A stretch of 22,684 nucleotides of DNA from an uncultured Collinsella sp. (GTDB lineage: Bacteria; Actinomycetota; Coriobacteriia; Coriobacteriales; Coriobacteriaceae): assembly GCA_900752475.1 (NCBI GenBank), contig CAADVJ010000195.1, forward strand, positions 1 through 22,684, given 5' to 3'. Position numbers and translations under genes: made by a program. Below are positions 13,758 through 20,855 of the stretch, one piece after another (positions within the stretch are counted from its first letter, which is position 1; every line of letters starts with the position of its first letter). The notes beneath the pieces were generated by a model. That model did no database searches. It worked only from the letters and a program-made list of their open reading frames with translations, and had not been told where the DNA came from.

Positions 13758-14093
13758 TTATTGACCCAACTCTTGACCACAGTTCGGACAGTGCTTTGCA
13801 TCTCCTATGATTCGAGTTTGGCAATAAGGACATACTTTGCCTTTGTTCCGTGTCGAATCAATATCAACAACATTCTTGGATGTATAGCGCACGCTTATAA
13901 ATAGAAGCGCGCCAACAATCAGTAAAACAAATCCGATTCCAATAATTGCCAAAACCGAAAGCTCCATGCTGGTAAGAGGAGCTTTAAATATATAACGATG
14001 AGATAGCATCGCTTTTGTTATAAGCCCGTAGACCAGCGCAAAAAGCCCCAAGCCAAGTGACAGCAATGCAACGGTTTCTTTTTTTGGTTTCAT
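13758..14093 (-). CDS. Two-pass membrane protein with C-terminal zinc ribbon
   Basis: The 111-residue protein has membrane segments at about 7-27 (VALLSLGLGLFALVYGLIT) and 45-68 (SVLAIIGIGFVLLIVGALLF), a short polar linker, and a zinc ribbon with CPYC (88-91) and CPNC (102-105) ending GQELGQ. By charge, the ribbon is probably in the cytoplasm. Function is unknown; small membrane zinc-ribbon proteins often act as adaptors. The ATG at 14093 has GGAGGG about 9 bases upstream. It is read before the 108-residue gene as a likely two-gene operon. Confidence 0.7.
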   Translation of the reverse strand: MKPKKETVALLSLGLGLFALVYGLITKAMLSHRYIFKAPLTSMELSVLAIIGIGFVLLIVGALLFISVRYTSKNVVDIDSTRNKGKVCPYCQTRIIGDAKHCPNCGQELGQ

Positions 14094-14268
14094 TAGATCC
14101 ACCCTCCAGTCAGGCAACCAACCCGTCAAATCTCGCAATCGACATGACTCCCACCGTTCAAATTTCTAGAAAACATGGTGGCTTTAATGCCATAGCCCTC
14201 GTTTGGGCTCGAAATCAAACACGAAATTATTTAGGCAAACTTTATTATCCACGCTGGAAACAAACAGG

Positions 14269-14284
14269 CATTAGCATTTGATAA
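14269..14284 (+). repeat. 16-base direct repeat, copy 3
   Basis: Identical to 10964-10979 (CATTAGCATTTGATAA), 3.3 kb away and in the same orientation. It lies about 176 bases upstream of the zinc-ribbon membrane gene. Confidence 0.7.
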
Positions 14285-14384
14285 CGCACCTGCGGCATCT
14301 GAGCAACAACCGCACTAGCAGCAAACGGCTCAATCTGAGCAAAAAGAGGATGCGGACTGGTGAACAATTTATACTTTAATGTGT

Positions 14385-14422
14385 GCCGGGCTCGTGACAA
14401 TGATGTTTGTCACGAGCCCGGC
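14385..14422. terminator. Perfect 15-base-pair hairpin
   Basis: Arms 14385-14399 and 14408-14422 are perfectly complementary and GC-rich (left arm GCCGGGCTCGTGACA), with an 8-base loop, inside AT-rich DNA. It lies 55 bases after the lipoprotein stop and may end that leftward transcript, but neither side has a clear T run, so it could instead be a protein-binding palindrome. Confidence 0.5.
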
Positions 14423-14476
14423 ATGGTATTCATCTATGGCATTCCCCATCTTCACACGGTCGGCGTGTCTTAGCTC

Positions 14477-14863
14477 TCATTCTCTCGTGTACGTTTCGTT
14501 GTTGATAACAAGCTCATCCCCATTGAGAAAATAGAGCCTATCATCCGCCTCTTCAGCTTCCTCTTTGCTGCTGGCTTTCTTCCAATGTTGAGAGCTGATA
14601 TTTCCTTGACTGCTACTTAGAACCAATGCCTCGTCTTCTTGAATCGTATAGCGATCGCAGCTTTCCAGCCACGCACCGTTATAGGTAAAAGGAACCGAAC
14701 AATCACCATTCTCATCAAATTGGAGAATTTCGTCTCCGTCGTCGTTTGCCCAAGTTCCAACAATCGACTTCTCACCACATCCAACTAGACCAATCAGCGG
14801 GACAGAAGCCGCGGCAACGGCCATTTTAATTGCTGTTCGTCTCGAAAATAATTGTGCACCCAT
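14477..14863 (-). CDS. Small Tat-type lipoprotein of unknown function
   Basis: The 128-residue protein begins with a twin-arginine motif (SRRTAIK, residues 7-13), a hydrophobic core and a lipobox LVGC with Cys29. The mature part starts EKSIVGTWANDDGDEILQFDENGDCSV, a pattern of small lipocalin-like or DUF5640-type lipoproteins (IVGTW followed by a strand ending in FxxNG). It ends NGDELVINNETYTRE. It should sit on the outer face of the membrane; ligand unknown. The ATG at 14863 has GGGAG 7 bases upstream and gives a normal signal peptide, unlike the longer reading to 14893. Confidence 0.75.
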   Translation of the reverse strand: MGAQLFSRRTAIKMAVAAASVPLIGLVGCGEKSIVGTWANDDGDEILQFDENGDCSVPFTYNGAWLESCDRYTIQEDEALVLSSSQGNISSQHWKKASSKEEAEEADDRLYFLNGDELVINNETYTRE

Positions 14864-15097
14864 CTTTGCTCCCAACAGACAGCACCCGTACAAAAGATAA
14901 TTTGATTATCCCCATAAGATTATTTAGCGCATTATCATTTGATTATGGTCCGACGTATCCCGAGCATAAAGAAGAGCAAATGGCTCTATTAGGCTAAATT
15001 AATCTCTTGCCGGATCGCGCCTCTTGGCGAAGCAATTGGACTATGAACATCAAGCTGTGGCAATCGTTTGCCTCAAACAACGTAGATCGCAATGCAT

Positions 15098-15137
15098 AAA
15101 AATGGCGGTTAAGCGTCCCTCCGACGCTTACCCGCCA
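15098..15137 (-). terminator. Terminator of purN
   Basis: Arms 15103-15117 and 15123-15137 pair over 15 bases with one mismatch and a 5-base loop, followed by TTTTT on the leftward strand. It begins 15 bases after the purN stop and marks the boundary between the pur genes and the AT-rich stretch. Confidence 0.85.
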
Positions 15138-15151
15138 ACACAAACCAACGA

Positions 15152-15850
15152 CTAGCGCGTCGGGTCAACTGCCACCTTGCCGCTCTCCAGCACGTGAACG
15201 CGGCCGTCGGCGAGCATCTGCACGACCTCGGGATACAGCACGTGCTCGATCGCGTGGATGTGCTCCTCGAGCGTGTCGACGTCCCAGCCCTCCTCGACAG
15301 CCAGCGCGCGCTGGGCGATGATGGGGCCGTTGTCGTAGATCTCGTTGGCAAAGTGCACGGTCACGCCGGTCACCTTGACGCCGCGAGCAAACGCATCGTC
15401 AATCGCATGGGCACCGGTAAAGCTCGGCAGCAGCGCCGGATGTAGGTTGACCACGCGATTGGGAAACGCTGCCAGCAGCGGCGTGTGCACCATGCGCATG
15501 TAGCCGGCCATCACCACATATTCGCAGCCACGCTCGAGCAGCTCGTGCGCGATGATCTCGTCAGCCGCGATGGGGTCGGCATAGACATCCTTGGACAGCG
15601 TGAGTGTCTGGATGCCCGCGCGCTCGGCACGCTGCAGGCCCTTGGCCGAAGGACGGCTCGACACCACAAGCTCAATCGAGGCGTTGAGCTTGCCGGCGGC
15701 AATCAGGTCGATCAGCGCCTGCAGGTTGGTACCCGAACCGCTGATAAGCACGCCGATCTTAAGCGGCTCAGCCGTATCGGTACCGGTCGGACGGGTATAG
15801 GGCACAAAGCCCAGGCCCTCGGCATCAGCCATCTGCTCGTTAGCGCTCAT
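15152..15850 (-). CDS. purN: Phosphoribosylglycinamide formyltransferase
   Basis: PurN transfers a formyl group from 10-formyltetrahydrofolate to GAR, step 3 of de novo purine synthesis. The core starts LKIGVLISGSGTNLQAL (residues 30-46). The catalytic Asn135 and His137 are in VVNLHPALLPSFTGAHAIDDA and the catalytic Asp173 in YDNGPII. At 232 residues it is longer than the usual 190-210 because about 29 residues precede the core (MSANEQMADAEGLGFVPYTR). The ATG at 15850 overlaps the purM end by 11 bases; an internal ATG at 15832 is possible and no ribosome site is decisive. It is the last gene before the terminator and is translationally linked to purM. Confidence 0.93.
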   Translation of the reverse strand: MSANEQMADAEGLGFVPYTRPTGTDTAEPLKIGVLISGSGTNLQALIDLIAAGKLNASIELVVSSRPSAKGLQRAERAGIQTLTLSKDVYADPIAADEIIAHELLERGCEYVVMAGYMRMVHTPLLAAFPNRVVNLHPALLPSFTGAHAIDDAFARGVKVTGVTVHFANEIYDNGPIIAQRALAVEEGWDVDTLEEHIHAIEHVLYPEVVQMLADGRVHVLESGKVAVDPTR

Positions 15851-16943
15851 CGGAGTACACGACCTTACCGGAGCCCTCGACGCACTCTCCCACGCGGAAC
15901 GGCTTCTCGCCTAGCGCGACCAGAGCCTCGGTCACGACAGCCTCGTCCTCGGGGGCGACGATCAGGCACAGGCCGACACCCATGTTGAAGGTCTTGCATG
16001 CCTCGTTGGGCGCGAGCTCGGCTTGACGCGACACATAGGTGATGACGGGCGGAACATCCCAGCCCATCTCGGCGCCGTTGCGGGTGACCACGGCATCGAC
16101 GTCGTCGGCGAGCGCGCGGTTAAGGTTCTCGGTAATACCGCCGCCGGTGATATGGGCAATGGCATGAACATTGGCGCCACCGTGGAGCAGCTCAAGAATC
16201 GGCTTCACATAAATGCGCGTGGGAGCCAGCAGGGCGTCGGCCAGCGAAACGCCGCCGAGCTCCTCGAGCGGACGGCTCAGCTCCTCGGCCTTAGCGGCGG
16301 CCTCGGGCGTACCCGGCTTGATACCGTCGACACCGATGACCTTGCGCACGAGCGAGTAGCCGTTGGAGTGCACGCCAGTGGAGGGCAGGCCCAGGATCAC
16401 ATCGCCGGGGCGAACGTTCGCGGGGTCGAGCATCTTGGGACGATCGACAACACCCACGGTAAAGCCGGCGAGGTCGTAATCGGCGGGGGCCATGACGCCC
16501 GGATGCTCGGCCATCTCGCCGCCCACGAGCGCGCAGCCCGCGAGCTTGCAGCCGTCGGCCACACCCTTGATGATCTTTGCCATGTGCTCGGCCTCAATGT
16601 GACCGATGGCAACGTAATCCAGGAAGAACAGCGGCTCGGCGCCCGAAGCCAAAATGTCATTGACGCACATGGCGACCAGGTCCTGGCCCACCGTCTCGTG
16701 ACGGTCCATGATCTGGGCAAGCACGAGCTTGGTGCCCACGCCGTCGGTGCCGCTGATCAGAATCGGGTCTTCCATATCCTTAAGCGCGGCGGCCGAGAAC
16801 AGGCCACCAAAGCCACCGATGCCGCCGATGACCTCGGGGCGGTTGGTGTCCTTGACCATCTGCTTAATAGCGTCGACGGCGCGGCCGCCCTCGGCGGTAT
16901 CGACGCCGGCGGCCTCGTACGTCACATGCTTGCTGTCGCTCAT
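15840..16943 (-). CDS. purM: Phosphoribosylformylglycinamidine cyclo-ligase (AIR synthetase)
   Basis: PurM closes the imidazole ring using ATP, converting FGAM to AIR (step 5). The 367-residue protein has the expected landmarks: an N-terminal YEAAGVDTAEGGRAVDAIK, the nucleotide-binding DGVGTKLVLA near 66-75, MCVNDILASGAEPLFFLDY, the ALVGGEMAEHPGV stretch, GLPSTGVHSNGYSLVRKV, and ITGGGITENLNRAL. All are typical of functional PurM. The ATG at 16943 has GGAAGG about 6 bases upstream. It lies 156 bases downstream of purF on the same strand and overlaps purN. Confidence 0.95.
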   Translation of the reverse strand: MSDSKHVTYEAAGVDTAEGGRAVDAIKQMVKDTNRPEVIGGIGGFGGLFSAAALKDMEDPILISGTDGVGTKLVLAQIMDRHETVGQDLVAMCVNDILASGAEPLFFLDYVAIGHIEAEHMAKIIKGVADGCKLAGCALVGGEMAEHPGVMAPADYDLAGFTVGVVDRPKMLDPANVRPGDVILGLPSTGVHSNGYSLVRKVIGVDGIKPGTPEAAAKAEELSRPLEELGGVSLADALLAPTRIYVKPILELLHGGANVHAIAHITGGGITENLNRALADDVDAVVTRNGAEMGWDVPPVITYVSRQAELAPNEACKTFNMGVGLCLIVAPEDEAVVTEALVALGEKPFRVGECVEGSGKVVYSDER

Positions 16944-17099
16944 CTGAGCCTTCCTCTCCCACTACCGTTTGCCGCACAGGCGCCAAACGGTGCTCATAGT
17001 TGCGTTCATTTCGGCGCACGCCATAACGGCACGCGCCGTCATATCAACAAAACAGCAGGTAAAACCTACCAAAATAAACCTGTCCCTACATGGCAGGCT
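16944..17099. other. purF-purM spacer with a GGGACAG-type unit
   Basis: The spacer holds a short CGGCGC/GCGCCG dyad near 17013-17039 and, at 17084-17092, CCTGTCCCT, a unit of the dispersed GGGGACAG family. No terminator with a T run is visible, so purF and purM may still be co-transcribed. Confidence 0.45.
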
Positions 17100-18770
17100 T
17101 TAGGCCTCGCCGTGCTCCTCTTCCCAGCTGCGGTCGTCGTATTTCTCGACCACGGCGTCGTCGTCAAAGTGCAGCGGCTTGTCCAGGTTGCGGGGCTTAA
17201 AGCCCTCCATGAACTTGTCGCGGCCAAAGCTCTCGGGAATCGCCACGGGGTAGCGTCCGGTAAAGCACGCATCGCAGTAACCGCCCTTGGGCATGACCTT
17301 CAGCAGGCCCTCGACCGAAAGGAAGGCCAGCGAATCGGCGCCAATGTACTCGCAAATCTCGTCGACCGTCTTGTTGGCGCTGATAAGCTGCGACTGCACG
17401 TCGGTATCGATACCGTAGAAGCACGGCCAGATGACCTCGGGCGAGTTGATGCGGATATGAATCTCCTTGGCGCCGGCGTTGCGCAGCATCTTGACGAGCT
17501 GCACCATGGTGGTGCCGCGCACGATGGAGTCGTCGATGACGACCAGGCGCTTGCCCTCGATGTTGTCGCGCAGTGGGTTGAGCTTCATACGCACGCCCAT
17601 GGCACGCAGCTCCTGCGTAGGCTCGATAAACGTACGGCCCACATAGCGATTCTTGATGAGGCCCTCGCCAAAGGGAATACCGCTCTCGTGCGAATACCCC
17701 TCCGCGGGCGGCAGGCCGGAGTCGGGCACGCCGATGACCAGGTCGGCCTCGACGGGCTCCTCATGTGCCAGCTGACGACCCATGTCATAACGGCAGGCGT
17801 AGACGCTCTTGCCGTTCATGATGGAATCGGGGCGAGCGAAGTAGACCTGCTCAAAGATGCAGTTGGCAGGCTCTTCGGCGGCAGGCACGCCCTGCTCGGA
17901 CACAAGGCCCTCGGCGCTGATGCGCAAAATCTCACCGGGACGGACGTCGCGGACGTACTCGGCGCCCACAATGTCGAGCGCGCAAGTCTCGGAGGCGACG
18001 ACCCAGCCGCCGGCGCGCGTGACATGGGTGGTGGCGTCGACCGTCGCGGCGCCGTCCTGCGACGGCAGCTGCGAAACGGATGCGGCGTCGGCCTGGTCCA
18101 GGCCCTCGTCCACCAGCTTGCCCAACACCAGCGGGCGAATGCCATGCGGGTCGCGGAAAGCGTAGAGCGCCTGCTCATTGATGAGCGTCATGGCGTAGCC
18201 GCCGCGCACGAGCTCCATGGTCTTGCGAATGCCCTCGCGCAGATGGCCTGTACGCTGAGTAAAGTAGCCGATGAGTTTGGTCGCGACCTCGGAATCCGAG
18301 TTGGAGAGGAACGGCACGCCCAGCTCGATCAGCTGGCGGCGCAGCTCGTCGGTGTTGACGAGGGTGCCGTTGTGCGCGAGCGCGATAATGACGCTATTGA
18401 TGGTAGAGAGGTGCGGCTGAGAGGCTTCCCAGCTCTTGGCGCCGGCGGTGCCGTAGCGCACATGACCCACGGCCAGCTGACCGGAGAGCGTCGACAAGTC
18501 GGCATTGGAGAACACGCGGTCGAGCAGGCCCAGATCCTTGCGGACCATAACCGTACCGCCGTCACCAACAGCGATTCCCGCCGATTCTTGGCCACGGTGC
18601 TGCAGTGCACGCAGGCCAAAGTACGTCAGTCGAGCCACGTCGCGATCGGGCGCCCAGACACCAAAAACGCCGCATTCCTCATGCAGCTGGTCAGAGTCCG
18701 GATCATACGTCGACATGGCGTTCACCTGTCCCGCGGCACGCTCGGCCGCGCGGATGGTTTCTTGAGACAT
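17100..18770 (-). CDS. purF: Amidophosphoribosyltransferase
   Basis: PurF makes phosphoribosylamine from PRPP and glutamine, the committed first step of purine synthesis. The N-terminal glutaminase domain begins at CGVFGVW with the catalytic Cys33 exposed after removal of a propeptide; ALQHRGQESAGIA, VGHVRYGTAGA and LAHNGTLVN follow. The C-terminal phosphoribosyltransferase domain has the PRPP motif VVIDDSIVRGTT. Cysteines in SETCALDIVGA, WPCFYGID and GYCDACFTG match the four iron-sulphur ligands of the Bacillus-type enzyme, so an oxygen-sensitive cluster is likely. The ATG at 18770 has GAGGGG about 6 bases upstream; an ATG at 18716 with AGGTGA would give a shorter propeptide closer to the usual size. 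First gene of the leftward pur group. Confidence 0.95.
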   Translation of the reverse strand: MSQETIRAAERAAGQVNAMSTYDPDSDQLHEECGVFGVWAPDRDVARLTYFGLRALQHRGQESAGIAVGDGGTVMVRKDLGLLDRVFSNADLSTLSGQLAVGHVRYGTAGAKSWEASQPHLSTINSVIIALAHNGTLVNTDELRRQLIELGVPFLSNSDSEVATKLIGYFTQRTGHLREGIRKTMELVRGGYAMTLINEQALYAFRDPHGIRPLVLGKLVDEGLDQADAASVSQLPSQDGAATVDATTHVTRAGGWVVASETCALDIVGAEYVRDVRPGEILRISAEGLVSEQGVPAAEEPANCIFEQVYFARPDSIMNGKSVYACRYDMGRQLAHEEPVEADLVIGVPDSGLPPAEGYSHESGIPFGEGLIKNRYVGRTFIEPTQELRAMGVRMKLNPLRDNIEGKRLVVIDDSIVRGTTMVQLVKMLRNAGAKEIHIRINSPEVIWPCFYGIDTDVQSQLISANKTVDEICEYIGADSLAFLSVEGLLKVMPKGGYCDACFTGRYPVAIPESFGRDKFMEGFKPRNLDKPLHFDDDAVVEKYDDRSWEEEHGEA

Positions 18771-18811
18771 GGCATCCCCTCAGAGCCTCGTATTTTGGCG
18801 TTACCCGCCTT

Positions 18812-18817
18812 ATTATA
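18812..18817 (-). promoter_or_regulatory. -10 element of purF
   Basis: Reading leftward, TATAAT, a consensus -10, lies 41 bases before the purF ATG. The matching -35 is poor, suggesting an activator or alternative contacts. No riboswitch-like fold is visible in the short leader. Confidence 0.6.
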
Positions 18818-19000
18818 CGCACGGCGCGACGCGCTCCCCCGCGCATGAGCAGCGCTTTTTAAAAGCCCACCGAGCTAATAATCCGTTTTGCGGCCTAACA
18901 TTTTATTGGTCTGTCCAGTGCAAGCGCCCACGCCCCCAGATGGCCGCCGCGTCCACCGTTGAGGGTTGCATTGTTGCAATTGGGACGTTCGTCCTGTCTT

Positions 19001-19029
19001 TTGGCAGGTCGGCGGCGTATCCTTGTAAT
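19001..19029 (+). promoter_or_regulatory. Promoter of the PF06541 gene
   Basis: TTGGCA (19001-19006), a 17-base spacer and TGTAAT (19024-19029) match a housekeeping promoter in 9 of 12 positions or better, 26 bases before the ATG. A small GGAC/GTCC hairpin precedes it at about 18983-18994. Confidence 0.65.
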
Positions 19030-19055
19030 CTAGGACAAAGCGAGAAAGGTTCTGT

Positions 19056-20285
19056 ATGGATCGAAACGGACTCGACCCCAGCGTCCCCAGCGCCACGGAG
19101 GTCAAGAAGATTCCCCTCATCATTAAGGTGTACGCCGTCCTGTGCATCCTGTCCGGCGTGGGCACACTCCCGTCGGTCGCCGCCTTTATGTGGCAGGTCA
19201 TCACCGCGCTCATTAACGGCAACGCCGCCGCCAAGCTCGGCGACAATATGCTGGTCTCGGTTGGACTCATTGTCGCCGGCATCATGCTCTCTGCGGCAAG
19301 TGCCGTCATCCTGATCATCTTTGGCCTGGACCTTATCAAAAACCAGCGCCGCAACGCCGCCCGCCTGTCCTACATCCTTATTGCATTCACCGTCGTCGAG
19401 CTTTTGGTCGACGTGATGCTCCAGGGTATCGGGCTCTTCTTGCTTCGTCCCGCTATTCAGCTCGGTATCCTCATCGCGCTTTCGGCAACCGTCGACCCTA
19501 CGCTTCGCCAGGAGCGCGAACTGCAGCGCCGCCTACAGGAGATGCTCGACCGCGACGCCGCCGCCGAGGGCATGCTCGGCCGCGATGAAACCGGCGAGGG
19601 CTACATCAAACTCAACTACTTCAACCTGTTCTGGGTATTCCTCGTCTGCTGCGTGCTCGGCCTGATCGCCGAGGACATCTGGCACATGACGGTCGACGAC
19701 CCAGGCGTCTACCAGGACCGCGCCGGCATGCTGTTTGGTCCCTTCAGCCCCATCTATGGCTTTGGCGCCGTACTCATGACCATGGTGCTCAACCGCTTCT
19801 ATAAAAAGAACCCCATCATCATTTTCCTGGTAAGCGCTGTGCTCGGCGCGAGCTTTGAGGTGTTCGTGGGCTGGTTTATGCAGACCTCATTTGGCGTGGT
19901 CTCGTGGAGCTACTCGCACATGAAGCTGTTCGGCATGCCCGACCCACTCGCCGTCCTTACGGGCGGACGCACCTGCACGGGCTTTGCCTGCCTGTGGGGC
20001 CTGGGTGGCCTTATCTGGATCAAGCTGCTGCTGCCGAGGTTGCTCAAGCTCATCAACATGATTCCGTGGAAGAGTCGCTACTCGGCTACCGTCATCTTTA
20101 CCGTCATTATGCTGGTCGACGGCGTCATGACGCTACAGTCGCTCGACTACTGGTACCAGCGCGTCAACGGCACGGAGCCGGATATTCCCGTCGCGCAGTT
20201 CTACGGCAAGTATTTCGATAACGATTACATGGAGAACCGCTTCCAGAGCATGACCATGAGCCCCAAGGATGCGACGCGCGTGTAG
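19056..20285 (+). CDS. PF06541-type (putative ABC transporter type IV / CmpB) membrane protein
   Basis: The 409-residue protein has two parts. Residues about 20-165 contain four membrane segments (22-48, 65-92, 104-120, 125-145) and a charged helix (PTLRQERELQRRLQEMLDRDAAAEG). The second part, from about 185, matches the PF06541 family: YFNLFWVFLVCCVLGLIAEDIWH, RAGMLFGPFSPIYGFGAVLMT, VLGASFEVFVGWFMQTSFGVVSWSY and a last segment VIFTVIMLVDGVMTL. Despite the family name, a transport role has not been shown to my knowledge; no ATPase gene is adjacent. The ATG at 19056 has GAAAGG 6 bases upstream. It is monocistronic, divergent from purF, and ends at a strong terminator. Confidence 0.8.
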   Translation: MDRNGLDPSVPSATEVKKIPLIIKVYAVLCILSGVGTLPSVAAFMWQVITALINGNAAAKLGDNMLVSVGLIVAGIMLSAASAVILIIFGLDLIKNQRRNAARLSYILIAFTVVELLVDVMLQGIGLFLLRPAIQLGILIALSATVDPTLRQERELQRRLQEMLDRDAAAEGMLGRDETGEGYIKLNYFNLFWVFLVCCVLGLIAEDIWHMTVDDPGVYQDRAGMLFGPFSPIYGFGAVLMTMVLNRFYKKNPIIIFLVSAVLGASFEVFVGWFMQTSFGVVSWSYSHMKLFGMPDPLAVLTGGRTCTGFACLWGLGGLIWIKLLLPRLLKLINMIPWKSRYSATVIFTVIMLVDGVMTLQSLDYWYQRVNGTEPDIPVAQFYGKYFDNDYMENRFQSMTMSPKDATRV

Positions 20286-20318
20286 CGCCATGCAATGCCG
20301 AGATTTTCCAACACACCG

Positions 20319-20360
20319 AAAAGCCCACTGGTAGACTGATGAACTGCCAGTGGGCTTTTT
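20319..20360. terminator. Bidirectional terminator between convergent genes
   Basis: Arms 20319-20331 and 20347-20359 form a perfect 13-base-pair stem (AAAAGCCCACTGG in the left arm) with a 15-base loop and T/A runs on both sides. It serves the PF06541 gene and the leftward MoaE-like gene. Confidence 0.85.
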
Positions 20361-20383
20361 GTTGGCGAGTGCTGCTGCCGGCC

Positions 20384-20800
20384 TTACGCCTCGCGCTCGA
20401 CCTCGCTCACACACTCATTTTTGATGGTACCGACGAGCGCCTGCAGTGCGTCGACCACATGTGGGCGAATGTCTCCGCCGATGAGTACGAGCATGATGTC
20501 GTCGCCCACGGCAAGCTCGCCGCTCGCCAGCCACACGCGCACATAGCCGATACCCGGCATCGCGCGCGTTGCCTCGATGGCGGCCTGCACCTTTTCGGCA
20601 TCGAAGCCGAACACCATGCCGCCCACCTTATGTCCAGGCGCCACACCATTTGTCTCGATCCCACGCACCTCGGACTTAGGCGTCGCACGCACCACGCCGT
20701 TGTGTGTCAGGTACATCCCACAATCAGCCGCCGAAGCATCGGCCTTGGCTTCGCGCAGCCAAGCATCAACCGAAGGCATCGATTTGCCGTTCTCAAGCAT
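20384..20800 (-). CDS. MoaE-like protein
   Basis: The 138-residue protein resembles MoaE, the large subunit of molybdopterin synthase: SVDAWLREAKADASAADCGMYLTHNGVVRATP, then a helix DAEKVQAAIEATRAMPGIGYVRVWLASGELAVGDDIMLVLIGGDIRPHVVDALQALVGTIKNE in that order. MoaE inserts sulphur into the molybdenum cofactor precursor. The lysine in VGTIKNE matches one conserved MoaE lysine, but the usual second part (WKKE-like) is missing, so catalysis is doubtful and it may be a family offshoot. No other moa gene is in the window. The second of two adjacent ATGs (20800) is chosen because AGGAG lies 5 bases before it. It follows the sortase gene by 55 bases on the same strand. Confidence 0.65.
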   Translation of the reverse strand: MLENGKSMPSVDAWLREAKADASAADCGMYLTHNGVVRATPKSEVRGIETNGVAPGHKVGGMVFGFDAEKVQAAIEATRAMPGIGYVRVWLASGELAVGDDIMLVLIGGDIRPHVVDALQALVGTIKNECVSEVEREA

Positions 20801-20855
20801 CATTTCTCCTTTTGATTTCCAGGGTAGTCTTTTTGGGACGGGGCTCCCGGACACT

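Larger units (their letters stand above)
14094..14476. other. 383-base stretch without a supported gene
   Basis: It contains copy 3 of the 16-base repeat and the perfect hairpin at 14385-14422. A plus-strand frame of 45 codons (14144-14281) reads like protein in part but has no ribosome site and ends inside the repeat. The promoter of the leftward zinc-ribbon membrane gene should lie here but I could not place it. Confidence 0.5.

Noticed and set aside
14144..14281. A 45-codon plus-strand frame
   Set aside because: Partly protein-like but without a ribosome site, and it ends inside the 16-base repeat.
10130..15100. A prophage, integrative element or defence island in the AT-rich stretch
   Set aside because: No integrase, transposase, phage structural gene, tRNA attachment site or recognised nuclease/helicase defence pair is visible; only a gene fragment and unknown small proteins.
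18771..18811. A purine riboswitch before purF
   Set aside because: The leader is only about 40 bases and lacks any riboswitch-like fold; the same holds for the short purE leader.
16023..18848. A 941-codon open frame on the plus strand opposite purM and purF
   Set aside because: It is antisense to two certain genes, its product is low-complexity (rich in His, Ala, Gly, Arg), and such frames arise from high-GC codon bias. No ribosome site or family match.
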